64,000 bases of DNA from Marinilactibacillus sp036039175 (GTDB taxonomy: Bacteria > Bacillota > Bacilli > Lactobacillales > Carnobacteriaceae_A). The stretch is from assembly GCF_036039175.1 (NCBI RefSeq), contig NZ_JAYXKP010000004.1, positions 1-64,000 on the forward strand, in the 5' to 3' direction. Under the pieces are notes generated by a model that saw only the letters and a list, made by a program, of their open reading frames with translations, was not told the DNA's origin and made no database searches. A program made the position numbers and the translations under genes. Below, piece by piece: positions 8,101 through 16,377 of the stretch (within the stretch, counting starts at the first letter, position 1; every line of letters begins with the position of its first letter).

Positions 8101-8424
8101 TTATTCTTCTTGATTATTGATCCAGTAAGCAATCAATTCGGAGGCGCTCATATTGACTGACTGAGCCATGTCTTTTAATTTCTTTTTATTAGTAGGCGTG
8201 ATTGAAAGGTTCATGGAGCCTTTTTTTTCTTTTTCCAATTCGGGTAAACTCGATGGTTTCGTTACTTCAGACTGACTGTTATCTTCTTTGTTTACTTCTG
8301 AAGGGCTCTTCAATTCTTTTGGACTTTTTTCTAATGGCGAACTACTTTTTTCTATTTCTTTTTTTCTAGCCTTTTTAGCTTTTTTTTCTTCTTTCTTTTT
8401 GGCTTTATCTTTTTTCTTACCCAT
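8101..8424 (-). CDS. Small protein with lysine-rich N-terminus and ribbon-helix-helix-like C-terminus
   Basis: This 107-residue protein is about one third Lys in its first 30 residues (MGKKKDKAKKKEEKKAKKAR). A Ser/Pro/Glu-rich linker follows, then about 37 C-terminal residues (MNLSITPTNKKKLKDM, then NMSASELIAYWI) with the strand-helix-helix pattern of CopG/Arc DNA-binding proteins. The start follows AGAGTGG about 7 bases upstream, and a terminator follows the gene. I do not recognise a named family; a non-specific nucleic-acid-binding role is plausible but unproven. Confidence 0.65.
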   Translation of the reverse strand: MGKKKDKAKKKEEKKAKKARKKEIEKSSSPLEKSPKELKSPSEVNKEDNSQSEVTKPSSLPELEKEKKGSMNLSITPTNKKKLKDMAQSVNMSASELIAYWINNQEE

Positions 8425-8625
8425 AATCCACTCTCCGTCCCGTATATCATTAGTAACATACGTTTTATTAATTATGCTACGTGTATTTCACTCAGTCAAG
8501 CGAGAGCATTGAGGGGTGAGTTTGGTTTGATAAAGTTGCCTACTATTTTTATTCTGACAGGCGTTACCACTTCATTTTCTCCCCAAAGGAGAAGTACACT
8601 AAATAAAGTGAACATACATGCAAAT

Positions 8626-8675
8626 AAAAAGACCACCGAATGTTAGAGTAATGATTTAACATTCGGTGGTCTTTT
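8626..8675. terminator. Strong bidirectional hairpin terminator
   Basis: AAAAGACCACCGAATGTTA pairs with TAACATTCGGTGGTCTTTT across a short loop, with A and T tracts on each side. It lies downstream of ceo on the minus strand. Confidence 0.8.
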
Positions 8676-8690
8676 ACAGTATGCGCTACA

Positions 8691-8757
8691 ATCATTAGGT
8701 GCCTATTCCCAATAGTCAGATTAGCATAACTTCTGGGAATAAGCACCTAATAATGAT
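8691..8757. other. Long imperfect inverted repeat next to the ceo terminator
   Basis: TTAGGTGCCTATTCCCA (left) and TGGGAATAAGCACCTAA (right) pair with one mismatch around a loop of about 22 bases; flanking ATCAT and ATGAT extend it. It has no T run of its own and lies just after the ceo stop codon. Confidence 0.5.
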
Positions 8758-8796
8758 GTACGTTTATACTTTATACGATTCTATTGAAAGTTCATT

Positions 8797-9822
8797 TTAG
8801 CTAAATGAAGTGGAATCTTCTGTATCCAGTACGTTCATTTCATCAGAGAGCGTTCTGTTCTGGTACTGATTGATGCGTTCGTCTATGATTAGTCCGTTGT
8901 CGATAATCAGAGCATTATCTAAAATCTCATTAGGACGATTTTCGACTAAATCATCTATATACTTAACGGTTTCAGTGGAAATAGCACTAGATGAGGAACG
9001 ATAAAAAATAGTGGGTGTATGGTCGACTGCGTAATGGATGACATTGTCTATTTCGTAGATGGGGTCTTCAAGAGAAGTAGGGACAGTGGTTTCGATGGCA
9101 CCGTGCTCGTCGCAACTGACGTCAATGAGCATTGTACCTGGCTTGAATCGGTTTAAATCAGACTGATAAATTAAATGATCTTCGCGTGATGTATCCCATA
9201 ATATGGCATTAACGATCACATCGAATTCTGTCATTTCTTTTTGGAATAATTTTTCTTGATTACGATTATAAACTTTGATATCAGCTCCAAGACTTGTCAG
9301 GATTCGTTGTGCTCCGCGAGCAGTATTCCCGCGTCCTAAAATAGCGACTTTTGTGTCATAAGGCATAACACCATTTGACTGATAAGCGTGCATGACGGCA
9401 GCTTCTCCTGCAAGTTCATTGTTACGCCAATAAGAGTGTCGATTGTCTTCATACATATCTTCCCAAGCATAGGCAGTGAGCTTATTATCAATTAAAGTAT
9501 CGGTAACATCTTCACTTTGAACAGCATGAACCCATCCAAATAAGGTTTGGCCTGGAAGTAAGTCTTTAATAAAAGTAGAATCTCCAATTTTAGGATCACA
9601 GACGATATCTTGAGCTAAAGCAACCTCTCTAGGTACGATTTGACACCCTAAATCAGAGTACTCCGCATCAGAGATGTTTAAATCGCTTCCATAACCTTCT
9701 TCAAAAAATAAGGCTCTTGTATGCTTGAGTTGCACAATGTCTTTGGGTAATAGGGCAATGCGCTTTTCACCGGATTTATGACTGTTCACAAATCCAATTG
9801 TTCTAACGGTTTTTTTTAGCAT
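8797..9822 (-). CDS. ceo: N5-(carboxyethyl)ornithine synthase
   Basis: The 341-residue protein matches lactococcal Ceo, which reductively condenses pyruvate with the side-chain amino group of ornithine (or lysine) using NADPH. It has the alanine dehydrogenase/transhydrogenase N-domain (TIGFVNSHKSGEKRIALLP), then an NADPH Rossmann motif (VAILGRGNTARGAQRIL) near residues 160-176. The start follows ACAGGAGGTTGCAAAT on the minus strand. It is monocistronic, with strong hairpins downstream. The physiological role of carboxyethyl amino acids is unclear even in Lactococcus. Confidence 0.92.
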   Translation of the reverse strand: MLKKTVRTIGFVNSHKSGEKRIALLPKDIVQLKHTRALFFEEGYGSDLNISDAEYSDLGCQIVPREVALAQDIVCDPKIGDSTFIKDLLPGQTLFGWVHAVQSEDVTDTLIDNKLTAYAWEDMYEDNRHSYWRNNELAGEAAVMHAYQSNGVMPYDTKVAILGRGNTARGAQRILTSLGADIKVYNRNQEKLFQKEMTEFDVIVNAILWDTSREDHLIYQSDLNRFKPGTMLIDVSCDEHGAIETTVPTSLEDPIYEIDNVIHYAVDHTPTIFYRSSSSAISTETVKYIDDLVENRPNEILDNALIIDNGLIIDERINQYQNRTLSDEMNVLDTEDSTSFS

Positions 9823-10171
9823 ATTTGCAACCTCCTGTTTTTAATAAAAGTAAACGAAAAAACGGTACATGATAACCTATTATGTCACTAATAGAAAGGG
9901 TTTACAAATAAACAGATAAATAAAATCGTAATAAAAATAAAGTTTTTTGCTCCAAAGCTATGCTAGGTATAGGAATGAAGATGAATGCGAACTTCAATTA
10001 TTTATTTTTAAAAATCAAAAATCATAGAAATTAGAGAGAAGCTTAATCGTTTGAATTGCAAAAATGGAAGCGGTTGTATTAAAGTTAAATTATTAATAAA
10101 TAGGATATTATTAACTATATGATATCAATCGGCAGATAAGCGCAGTTAGGAGAATAAGAAAGGAGAACAAT
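9823..10171. other. Intergenic control region between ceo and a sugar ABC operon
   Basis: No gene is visible. Near the right side, GCTTAATCGTTTGAATTGC (10031-10049) resembles a LacI-type operator, and TGGAAGCGGTTGTA (10065-10078) matches the catabolite-response consensus at 11 of 14 positions. Either could regulate the transporter that starts at 10172. Both are weak calls. Confidence 0.3.
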
Positions 10172-11497
10172 ATGTTAATACAAAATAATTTAAATAATAG
10201 TAACAAGATATTTTTTGTAGGAGCCTGTGCATTACTTTTAGGGGCTTGTGGGAATGAGGACGGCGCTGGTCCTGGAGGTATGGGCTCTAACGATGACTCA
10301 AGCGGAGAGACGATTCAACTGAATATCATGCAAGGGAAGGTCGAGTTTAATACGCAGTTCAATGAATTAGCAGATCAATATATGGCAGAGAACGATAACG
10401 TTCAAATTGAGATCACTTCTGTAGGTGGGGGGACGGATTATTTTACACAACTCACAACAAGGTTCTCATCAGGGGATGAACCGGATATATTCAGTGTTGC
10501 TGGTCCAAATGAAATTGAACAATTCCAAGATACGATGGCTGATATGTCCGACACAGATGCAGCAGCGGCAGCTTTAGAAGGAACGATTGAAAATGTTACT
10601 CATGATGATGGTAGAATCGATGCGATTCCGTATAATCTCGAGGGGTATGGATTCGTCTACAATATGGAAGTATTTGAACAAGCTGGAATTGACCCGGAAG
10701 CACTATCGACTTATGAAGAGTTGAGAGATGCTGTAGAGACGATTGATAGCCAAAAAGAAACGCTCGGAATCGAAGCGGTATTTGCGTTGCCGGGAGCTGA
10801 AAGCTGGGTTATGGGAGACCATCTAGCGAATGTTTATTTATCTCCTGAATTAAACGAAAGTCCACTAGAAGCTTATAACGCAGAAACATTGGCTTTTGAA
10901 AGAGCAGATGAATTCCAACGAATGTTAGATTTACAGGTGGACTACTCAATTGAACCTGTATTGAGTCTGGATTACTCTCAACAAGTTGAAGAATATTTTT
11001 CTTTGGGACAGGTCGCTATGATTCAACAAGGAAACTGGATCTATCCTACGCTAGAACAAATGGATCCTGAGTTTGCGGAATCTAATGTAGGGATGATTCC
11101 AATTCCGTTAGAAGGGTACGAAGATCGTTTACCGGTAGGTGTTCCAAATTACTGGGCAGTGAATGACAATAATGATGATGCAACGGTTCAAGCTGCAAAA
11201 GACTTCTTAGACTGGATGTATTTATCAGATGAAGGAAAAGATTTTGTCGTATCAGAATTTAATTTTGTTCCAGCTTATGAAGGATACGAAGATCTAGAAA
11301 TTAGTGATCCACTTTCTCAAATTGTTTATGATTATTCTCAGAGTGGTGATACATTAGGTTGGGTTTTTACTGGCTTCCCGACTGGATATCAATTAAATGA
11401 ATTTGGTCCAAATCTCCAAGCCTATATCGGTGGAGAAATGACTTGGGAAGAAGCCATTGAAGCTTCCAAAGAAGCTTGGGAGTCGATGAGACAATAA
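10172..11497 (+). CDS. Sugar ABC transporter substrate-binding lipoprotein (family 1)
   Basis: The 441-residue protein has a lipobox (LLLGAC, Cys 26) and the family 1 solute-binding fold: IQLNIMQGKVEFNTQFNELAD, DYFTQLTTRFSSGDEPDIFSV, AMIQQGNWIYP and FLDWMYLSDEGKDFV near the C-terminus. It binds a sugar or oligosaccharide outside the membrane for the permeases downstream. The start follows GAAAGGAGAACAAT. A hairpin separates it from the permease genes. No ATPase or glycosidase gene is in the cluster, so it probably shares a multitask ATPase (MsmX type). Specificity is not readable. Confidence 0.9.
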   Translation: MLIQNNLNNSNKIFFVGACALLLGACGNEDGAGPGGMGSNDDSSGETIQLNIMQGKVEFNTQFNELADQYMAENDNVQIEITSVGGGTDYFTQLTTRFSSGDEPDIFSVAGPNEIEQFQDTMADMSDTDAAAAALEGTIENVTHDDGRIDAIPYNLEGYGFVYNMEVFEQAGIDPEALSTYEELRDAVETIDSQKETLGIEAVFALPGAESWVMGDHLANVYLSPELNESPLEAYNAETLAFERADEFQRMLDLQVDYSIEPVLSLDYSQQVEEYFSLGQVAMIQQGNWIYPTLEQMDPEFAESNVGMIPIPLEGYEDRLPVGVPNYWAVNDNNDDATVQAAKDFLDWMYLSDEGKDFVVSEFNFVPAYEGYEDLEISDPLSQIVYDYSQSGDTLGWVFTGFPTGYQLNEFGPNLQAYIGGEMTWEEAIEASKEAWESMRQ

Positions 11498-11511
11498 TAG
11501 GATACTCAAAG

Positions 11512-11546
11512 AGAGCCGTTTGGTACATTAAAAAATGGCTCTTTTC
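11512..11546 (+). terminator. Partial terminator between binding protein and permease genes
   Basis: AGAGCCGTTT pairs with AAATGGCTCT followed by TTTTC. The short T run suggests partial read-through, giving more binding protein than permease. Confidence 0.65.
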
Positions 11547-11594
11547 AATTTAAGCATCAGCTGAATGTATGATTGTTAGAAAGGAAGTCCTAAG

Positions 11595-12455
11595 ATGAAA
11601 AACAAAGAAATGACATTCTGGTTATTCATAACCCCTGTACTACTCAGTTTATCACTGGTCGTCATTCTACCCGTCCTTATGGGCATTTTCTATTCTTTTA
11701 CGAATTGGGATGGATTAAATTTCACAGCATTTGTGGGAATGGATCATTACCGTAGACTGATTGGCGACGAGCAATTCTTGCAATCTCTCTGGTTTACAGT
11801 TCGATTTGCTTTAACGAGTATTATTTTACTGAACGTTATTGGCTTGGGATTGGCTTTACTAGTAACGAGCAAGCTGAAAAGCCGCAATCTTTTAAGAACC
11901 ATTTTTTTTATGCCGAATCTAATTGGCGGATTAATTTTAGGATTTATTTGGCAATTTATCTTTATCCGCGTTTTTTCTACAATAGGAGATGTGATAGGTG
12001 TCGAAGTTCTGAAAGGCTGGTTATCGACGCCAGCAACAGGGTTTTGGGGACTCGTGATTCTGACAGTGTGGCAAATGGCTGGCTATATTATGATCATTTA
12101 CATTGCCTACTTACAAGGCGTGCCAAAAGAATTAATGGAGTCTGCAGAAATAGATGGGGCGACACCGGGGCAGAAATTCAGACACGTTATTTTCCCTTTG
12201 ATTGCACCAGCGTTTACCGTAACGATGTTTTTGACGTTGTCCAATTCATTTAAAATTTATGATCAAAATTTATCTTTAACAGGTGGAGGACCATATAATT
12301 CCACTCAAATGGTTGCCATGAATATTGTAGATACAGCATTTTCTGGAAATCAAATGGCTTACGGTCAGTCAAAAGCCATTGTGTTTTTTGTCATTGTAGC
12401 GATCATTTCTCTAAGTCAGGTTTACTACAATAAGAAAAGAGAGGTGGACCTATAA
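11595..12455 (+). CDS. Sugar ABC transporter permease (MalF type)
   Basis: The 286-residue protein has six predicted membrane helices and the MalF/UgpA-type coupling loop, ELMESAEIDGATPGQKFRHV, about two thirds along. It pairs with the next gene, whose start overlaps its stop by one base (12455). The start follows AGAAAGGAAGTCCTAAG. It forms the import pore for the lipoprotein at 10172. Confidence 0.92.
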   Translation: MKNKEMTFWLFITPVLLSLSLVVILPVLMGIFYSFTNWDGLNFTAFVGMDHYRRLIGDEQFLQSLWFTVRFALTSIILLNVIGLGLALLVTSKLKSRNLLRTIFFMPNLIGGLILGFIWQFIFIRVFSTIGDVIGVEVLKGWLSTPATGFWGLVILTVWQMAGYIMIIYIAYLQGVPKELMESAEIDGATPGQKFRHVIFPLIAPAFTVTMFLTLSNSFKIYDQNLSLTGGGPYNSTQMVAMNIVDTAFSGNQMAYGQSKAIVFFVIVAIISLSQVYYNKKREVDL

Positions 12456-13273
12456 TGAAAAAGAAAAAATGGTCGATTTATGTACTAGAAGTTTTTGGTC
12501 TTTTACTAGGACTCGTATGGATTTCTCCATTTTATTTGATGATTGTAAATAGTTTCAAAGACCCAAGAGGTATCTTTTCAAATGTATTGACCCCTCCCTC
12601 AGAATTGAATTTTGTGAATTACCAACAAGCTTTTGAAGATTTACAGTTTGTGCGTTCGTTTTTCAACTCATTAATGATTACGGTAGCGAGCGTAGTTATT
12701 ATCATTCTCTTTTCTTCAATGGCTGGATATGCATTAGCAAGAAACAAAAGTAAATTGAGTAGTATGATCCTACTGCTATTCGTTGCTGCTATGTTGATTC
12801 CTTTTCAATCCGTTATGATTCCGTTGACCTCAAACTTTGGTCAAATTGGTATGCTGAATCGTGTTGGGCTCATTATTATGTATCTTGGTTTTGGTTGTAG
12901 TTTATCCATCTTTTTATACCACGGAGCGATGACAGGGATTTCCGTTACCTTAGATGAGGCAGCTAGAATGGATGGCGCCAATAAGTTACAAATTTTTTGG
13001 CGCATTATTTTCCCGCTACTTAAGCCAATCTCTGTAACGGTTGCGATTTTAAATGTTATCTGGATCTGGAATGACTACTTGCTTCCCTCACTAGTACTCG
13101 GAAATAGTAGTCAAACTATTCCGATTCGAATGTTTTATTTCTTCGGACAATACACAAGACAGTGGCATCTGGCTTTAGCAGGATTAACCATTGCAATCAT
13201 CCCAGTAATTATTTTTTACTTCACTTCTCAAAAACAAATTGTTGAAGGTGTAGCAGAAGGTGCGGTCAAATAG
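12455..13273 (+). CDS. Sugar ABC transporter permease (MalG type)
   Basis: The 272-residue protein has six membrane segments, the LDEAARMDGANKLQIFWRII coupling loop and the MalG-like end EGAVK. The start codon overlaps the stop of the upstream permease (TAATG), which implies translational coupling. Its ribosome binding site is AGAGAGGTGG, inside the previous gene. Confidence 0.92.
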   Translation: MKKKKWSIYVLEVFGLLLGLVWISPFYLMIVNSFKDPRGIFSNVLTPPSELNFVNYQQAFEDLQFVRSFFNSLMITVASVVIIILFSSMAGYALARNKSKLSSMILLLFVAAMLIPFQSVMIPLTSNFGQIGMLNRVGLIIMYLGFGCSLSIFLYHGAMTGISVTLDEAARMDGANKLQIFWRIIFPLLKPISVTVAILNVIWIWNDYLLPSLVLGNSSQTIPIRMFYFFGQYTRQWHLALAGLTIAIIPVIIFYFTSQKQIVEGVAEGAVK

Positions 13274-13299
13274 GAAACCGCCAGTAAAGGAGTAAAAGA

Positions 13300-14025
13300 A
13301 TGGCAAAGAGAAAATTCTATTTCACATTATATGAGCTTTCAGATAAGTTAACGACTCTTTTTTTATTCAATTTATTCTGGCTAATGTTGAATATTCCAGT
13401 GATTCTACTAGTAACGCAACTGTTGGTTGTGACCCAGTTGAGTAGTTATTACATTTTAGGACCATTGCTGGTGCTGACACTCCCGGTATTTTTCTATCCT
13501 AGTACACAAGCCTTGTTCTGCGTTGTCAGAGATCTTATCTTAGACCAGGGAAGTTTAACGTTGAAATCTTTCTGGACTTACTTTAGGACCAACTACAAGG
13601 AAAGTTTAATGACGGGTATTATGTTTACAGGTGGATTTGTTGGTGTGTGTACAGGTTTGTTCTATAGTTGGTCTATGAGTTTTGTGGTATTCACGCTATT
13701 CTTGGTTTTACTCTTTTATATCTTGATTATGATGATCCAGCTATTCTCTTTTCAAGCACACTTTAATATGCCTATCTGGTGGAAACTTAAGAGGATACAT
13801 CAGCTGGTTTTTGCAAAAATCTTTTATTCTATTAGTTCACTTTTAGCAGTTTCACTGATTCTATACGCTACCCTTGAAATGAGTTTATTTGTCTTTGTAT
13901 TAGCAGCACCTGCTGCCAGTGTTTATAGTGCCTTTTTCTTGTTCAAAGCGCAGTACAACAAGATAATGCGTCTGAGTAAACAGAATTCGAAAAGACTAGA
14001 TACTAGCAAGATTTTAGAGGTTTAA
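13300..14025 (+). CDS. YesL-like (DUF624) membrane protein
   Basis: The 241-residue protein has about six hydrophobic segments and the DUF624 pattern seen in B. subtilis YesL: an N-terminal LFLFNLFWLMLNIPVI, then VVRDLILDQGSLTLKSFWTYFRTNYKESL. These proteins almost always sit in plant-oligosaccharide ABC operons, and their biochemical role is unknown. It follows the MalG-type permease by 26 bases with AAAGGAG. A second DUF624 gene is found at 52960-53625 in the glycan locus. Confidence 0.85.
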   Translation: MAKRKFYFTLYELSDKLTTLFLFNLFWLMLNIPVILLVTQLLVVTQLSSYYILGPLLVLTLPVFFYPSTQALFCVVRDLILDQGSLTLKSFWTYFRTNYKESLMTGIMFTGGFVGVCTGLFYSWSMSFVVFTLFLVLLFYILIMMIQLFSFQAHFNMPIWWKLKRIHQLVFAKIFYSISSLLAVSLILYATLEMSLFVFVLAAPAASVYSAFFLFKAQYNKIMRLSKQNSKRLDTSKILEV

Positions 14026-14074
14026 CACATAATTTGATACAATGGTAAATAAACAAAGTTAAAGGGGCGAGTGT

Positions 14075-15151
14075 GTGTCAATTTTTGAAAATTGGATCGA
14101 GTATTTAAATGACGCAGGATTATCGTATTGGCTAGGTGGAATCCTTGGCGTTATTGGGATATTCGTTATCAGGTTTGTTTTAAAGAAAATTGGAAAACGA
14201 TTGATTCAATCTGAAAGATTGGTCGCTTTATGGAAAACATTTCTTAACTGGAGTACGCTTTTTATACTCATCATTTTCCTATTGAGTTATTTATCGAATA
14301 CACCTTGGCTTTACGATACATTGTTTGTTTTCGGAGATACGAACGTCTCCATTTTCTTGGTTTTAGCTGTTTTGTTTGTTGTAGTGGTTGCTGTCCGGTT
14401 TTCAAATGCAGTCAAACGGTATGTGCTTCCTACTCTGTATTCAAAATATGAATTAGATAGAGGAATGCAGGCAACATTCAATACATTATTTCAATACGTC
14501 GTCGTAGCGATTGCGATTCTAGTGGCTCTTTCTTCTTTAGGTTTCAACCTAACAAGTCTGACCGTTGTCGTCAGTGTATTAGGAGTTGGAATTGGGTTTG
14601 GACTTCAAAACATTATGTCTAACTTTATTTCAGGTCTGATTATTTTATTTGAACGTCCCGTGAAGGTGGGCGACCGTATTATTATTGATGATACGATTGC
14701 GGATGTAGAAGAAATTAAAATGCGTGCAACGATTGTGCGGACAAGAGCGAATGAGCGAATGATTATTCCAAATTCATTTTTCTTGGAAGAAAAATTTATC
14801 AACCGTTCTTACGCCGATACTCGTTTAAGAATTTCCATACAGGTTGGTGTATCTTACGATAGTGACGTCAAACTAGTCAAAAGATTACTAGAAGAATCAG
14901 TTGTGGAGTTAAAAGAAGAGAAATGGCACAATATATTAAACGATCCAAAACCTAGAGTGTTTTTCGAAGCTTTTGGAGATTCCTCTTTGGACTTCAAGGT
15001 TTGGTTTTGGATTGATCAACAAACGGATGAAAGAGAATTTCGTGTACCGAGTGACTTAAGATTCAAGATATTTGAAAAATTCAATGAACATGATATTGAA
15101 ATTCCTTTCCCACAAAGAGATTTGCACATGATTGACCCCTCTCAAAAATAA
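14075..15151 (+). CDS. MscS-family mechanosensitive channel
   Basis: The 358-residue protein has several N-terminal membrane helices, then the MscS core: SSLGFNLTSLTVVVSVLGVG, GIGFGLQNIMSNFISGLIIL (pore-helix region) and ERPVKVGDRIII, followed by the cytoplasmic beta and alpha/beta domains. I choose GTG 14075 as start (GTGTCA, with AAAGGGG upstream). It releases solutes on osmotic downshock. It may be read through from the transporter operon, with a terminator after it. Confidence 0.9.
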   Translation: MSIFENWIEYLNDAGLSYWLGGILGVIGIFVIRFVLKKIGKRLIQSERLVALWKTFLNWSTLFILIIFLLSYLSNTPWLYDTLFVFGDTNVSIFLVLAVLFVVVVAVRFSNAVKRYVLPTLYSKYELDRGMQATFNTLFQYVVVAIAILVALSSLGFNLTSLTVVVSVLGVGIGFGLQNIMSNFISGLIILFERPVKVGDRIIIDDTIADVEEIKMRATIVRTRANERMIIPNSFFLEEKFINRSYADTRLRISIQVGVSYDSDVKLVKRLLEESVVELKEEKWHNILNDPKPRVFFEAFGDSSLDFKVWFWIDQQTDEREFRVPSDLRFKIFEKFNEHDIEIPFPQRDLHMIDPSQK

Positions 15152-15162
15152 AGAATTTTCTA

Positions 15163-15194
15163 AAAATCTGACTCAATTGATGGGCCAGATTTTT
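15163..15194 (+). terminator. Terminator after the mscS-type gene
   Basis: AAAATCTG pairs with CAGATTTT and is followed by T residues. Confidence 0.65.
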
Positions 15195-15252
15195 TCTTTT
15201 AAAAGATCATGAGTTATAAAAAAAGTCAGTGAAAAAAATAATCAGTCAATTG

Positions 15253-15273
15253 CTTTGTAAGATCCATACAAAG
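15253..15273. promoter_or_regulatory. Palindrome upstream of the XRE-TPR regulator gene
   Basis: CTTTGTA, seven bases, TACAAAG is a perfect inverted repeat about 130 bases upstream of the regulator's start and about 70 bases upstream of a TATAAT at 15346-15351. It could be the regulator's own operator. Confidence 0.4.
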
Positions 15274-15401
15274 AAACCGACTATACTATTCAATATATCC
15301 TATATATTTCCCAAAAAAAGTATAGAAATGTCACATGAGCTTAGGTATAATGAGATTATTATAATTATATTTATATTACAAAGGGAACGAGGCATCATGA
15401 C

Positions 15402-16268
15402 ATGAGATTAGGGGAGAAAATCAAAAGAAGAAGAAAAGAAATTGGCATGACACAAATCGATCTCGCTGAAGGTATCTGTACACAAGCTATGGTTAGTCGA
15501 CTTGAGAAACAAAAAGTTCGACCTAGTCGAGATTTGATGGAAAAACTCGCGGATAGAATGGATACACCCATGAGTTTCTTTTATGGAGAAGATTCTTTGG
15601 AAACAAGACATTCTCAAGTGAGTCAGTTATGTAGAATGGTCAGACAACATCTTGATCGGAGAGAATATGATTCGGTGGCGTACTTAGTGGAGTCGAACCA
15701 TGAGTTAATAGCGAGATCTGTAGGGGATGATAAGCTATTTTTCGAGTGGATAAAAGGGCTGTTGTATACGCACAGAGATGGAGATTACAAAAAAGCACTG
15801 AATCATCTGATTTCTATCGAAGAAGGCACGAAAAAAGGGGAATTACGTGTCGAAATCATTGATAGTATTGGAAACCAGTATCAAAGAATCCATGAATACA
15901 AGAAAGCTGAAGAGTACTACCAAAAAGGATTCGAGTCTTTCTCAGAATGGATGGGACATGAAAAGAAAGCGAAGCTATTGCTGAATTATTCTTTATGTCT
16001 TTCCAAGCAAGAAAAAAATCGCGAGTCACTGGAAAAAGTATTACAGGGACTGGAGTTACTGATTCAGAACAATACACTCTTTTTACTGGGGGATTTCTTT
16101 TATCAAAAAGGGTATTGTTTAGAACATTTGGATCAAGTTCGCCAAGCGGTCGAATCGTATAAGAAAGCTGCATTTATATTCGATATTCAACAAAATGAAC
16201 GATTCGTTACAATGGCAAATCTAGCAATCGATGAATTGGCAGAAACGGAAGTAGAACAGAATGGATAA
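15402..16268 (+). CDS. XRE-family regulator with TPR domain (PlcR/Rgg-like architecture)
   Basis: The 288-residue protein has an N-terminal XRE helix-turn-helix (LGEKIKRRRKEIGMTQIDLAE, then TQAMVSRLEKQKVRPSR; residues 3-60). About 200 residues of tetratricopeptide-like helical repeats follow, including KKAEEYYQKGFESFSEWMG and AVESYKKAAFIFDIQ. This is the architecture of peptide-pheromone-responsive RRNPP regulators (PlcR, NprR, Rgg), but no convincing pheromone gene lies beside it. The ATG at 15402 has AAGGGAACGAGG upstream. It is monocistronic. Peptide sensing is an inference from architecture only. Confidence 0.82.
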   Translation: MRLGEKIKRRRKEIGMTQIDLAEGICTQAMVSRLEKQKVRPSRDLMEKLADRMDTPMSFFYGEDSLETRHSQVSQLCRMVRQHLDRREYDSVAYLVESNHELIARSVGDDKLFFEWIKGLLYTHRDGDYKKALNHLISIEEGTKKGELRVEIIDSIGNQYQRIHEYKKAEEYYQKGFESFSEWMGHEKKAKLLLNYSLCLSKQEKNRESLEKVLQGLELLIQNNTLFLLGDFFYQKGYCLEHLDQVRQAVESYKKAAFIFDIQQNERFVTMANLAIDELAETEVEQNG

Positions 16269-16271
16269 CAC

Positions 16272-16321
16272 AAAAAAGGCACAGTATCTGTCCCAGGCGG
16301 ATCGATTCTGTGCCTTTTTTT
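16272..16321. terminator. Bidirectional terminator after the XRE-TPR gene
   Basis: AAAAAAGGCACAG pairs with CTGTGCCTTTTTT, flanked by A and T tracts. Confidence 0.82.
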
Positions 16322-16377
16322 GTAGAGAAGCAAATGAGACATCTAACTAAAAGAGAAGCAAATACTTTTTTATTACG

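Noticed and set aside
15328..15405. 25-residue ORF as a pheromone for the XRE-TPR regulator
   Set aside because: It contains the candidate promoter TATAAT, has no ribosome binding site and lacks a secretion-like sequence.
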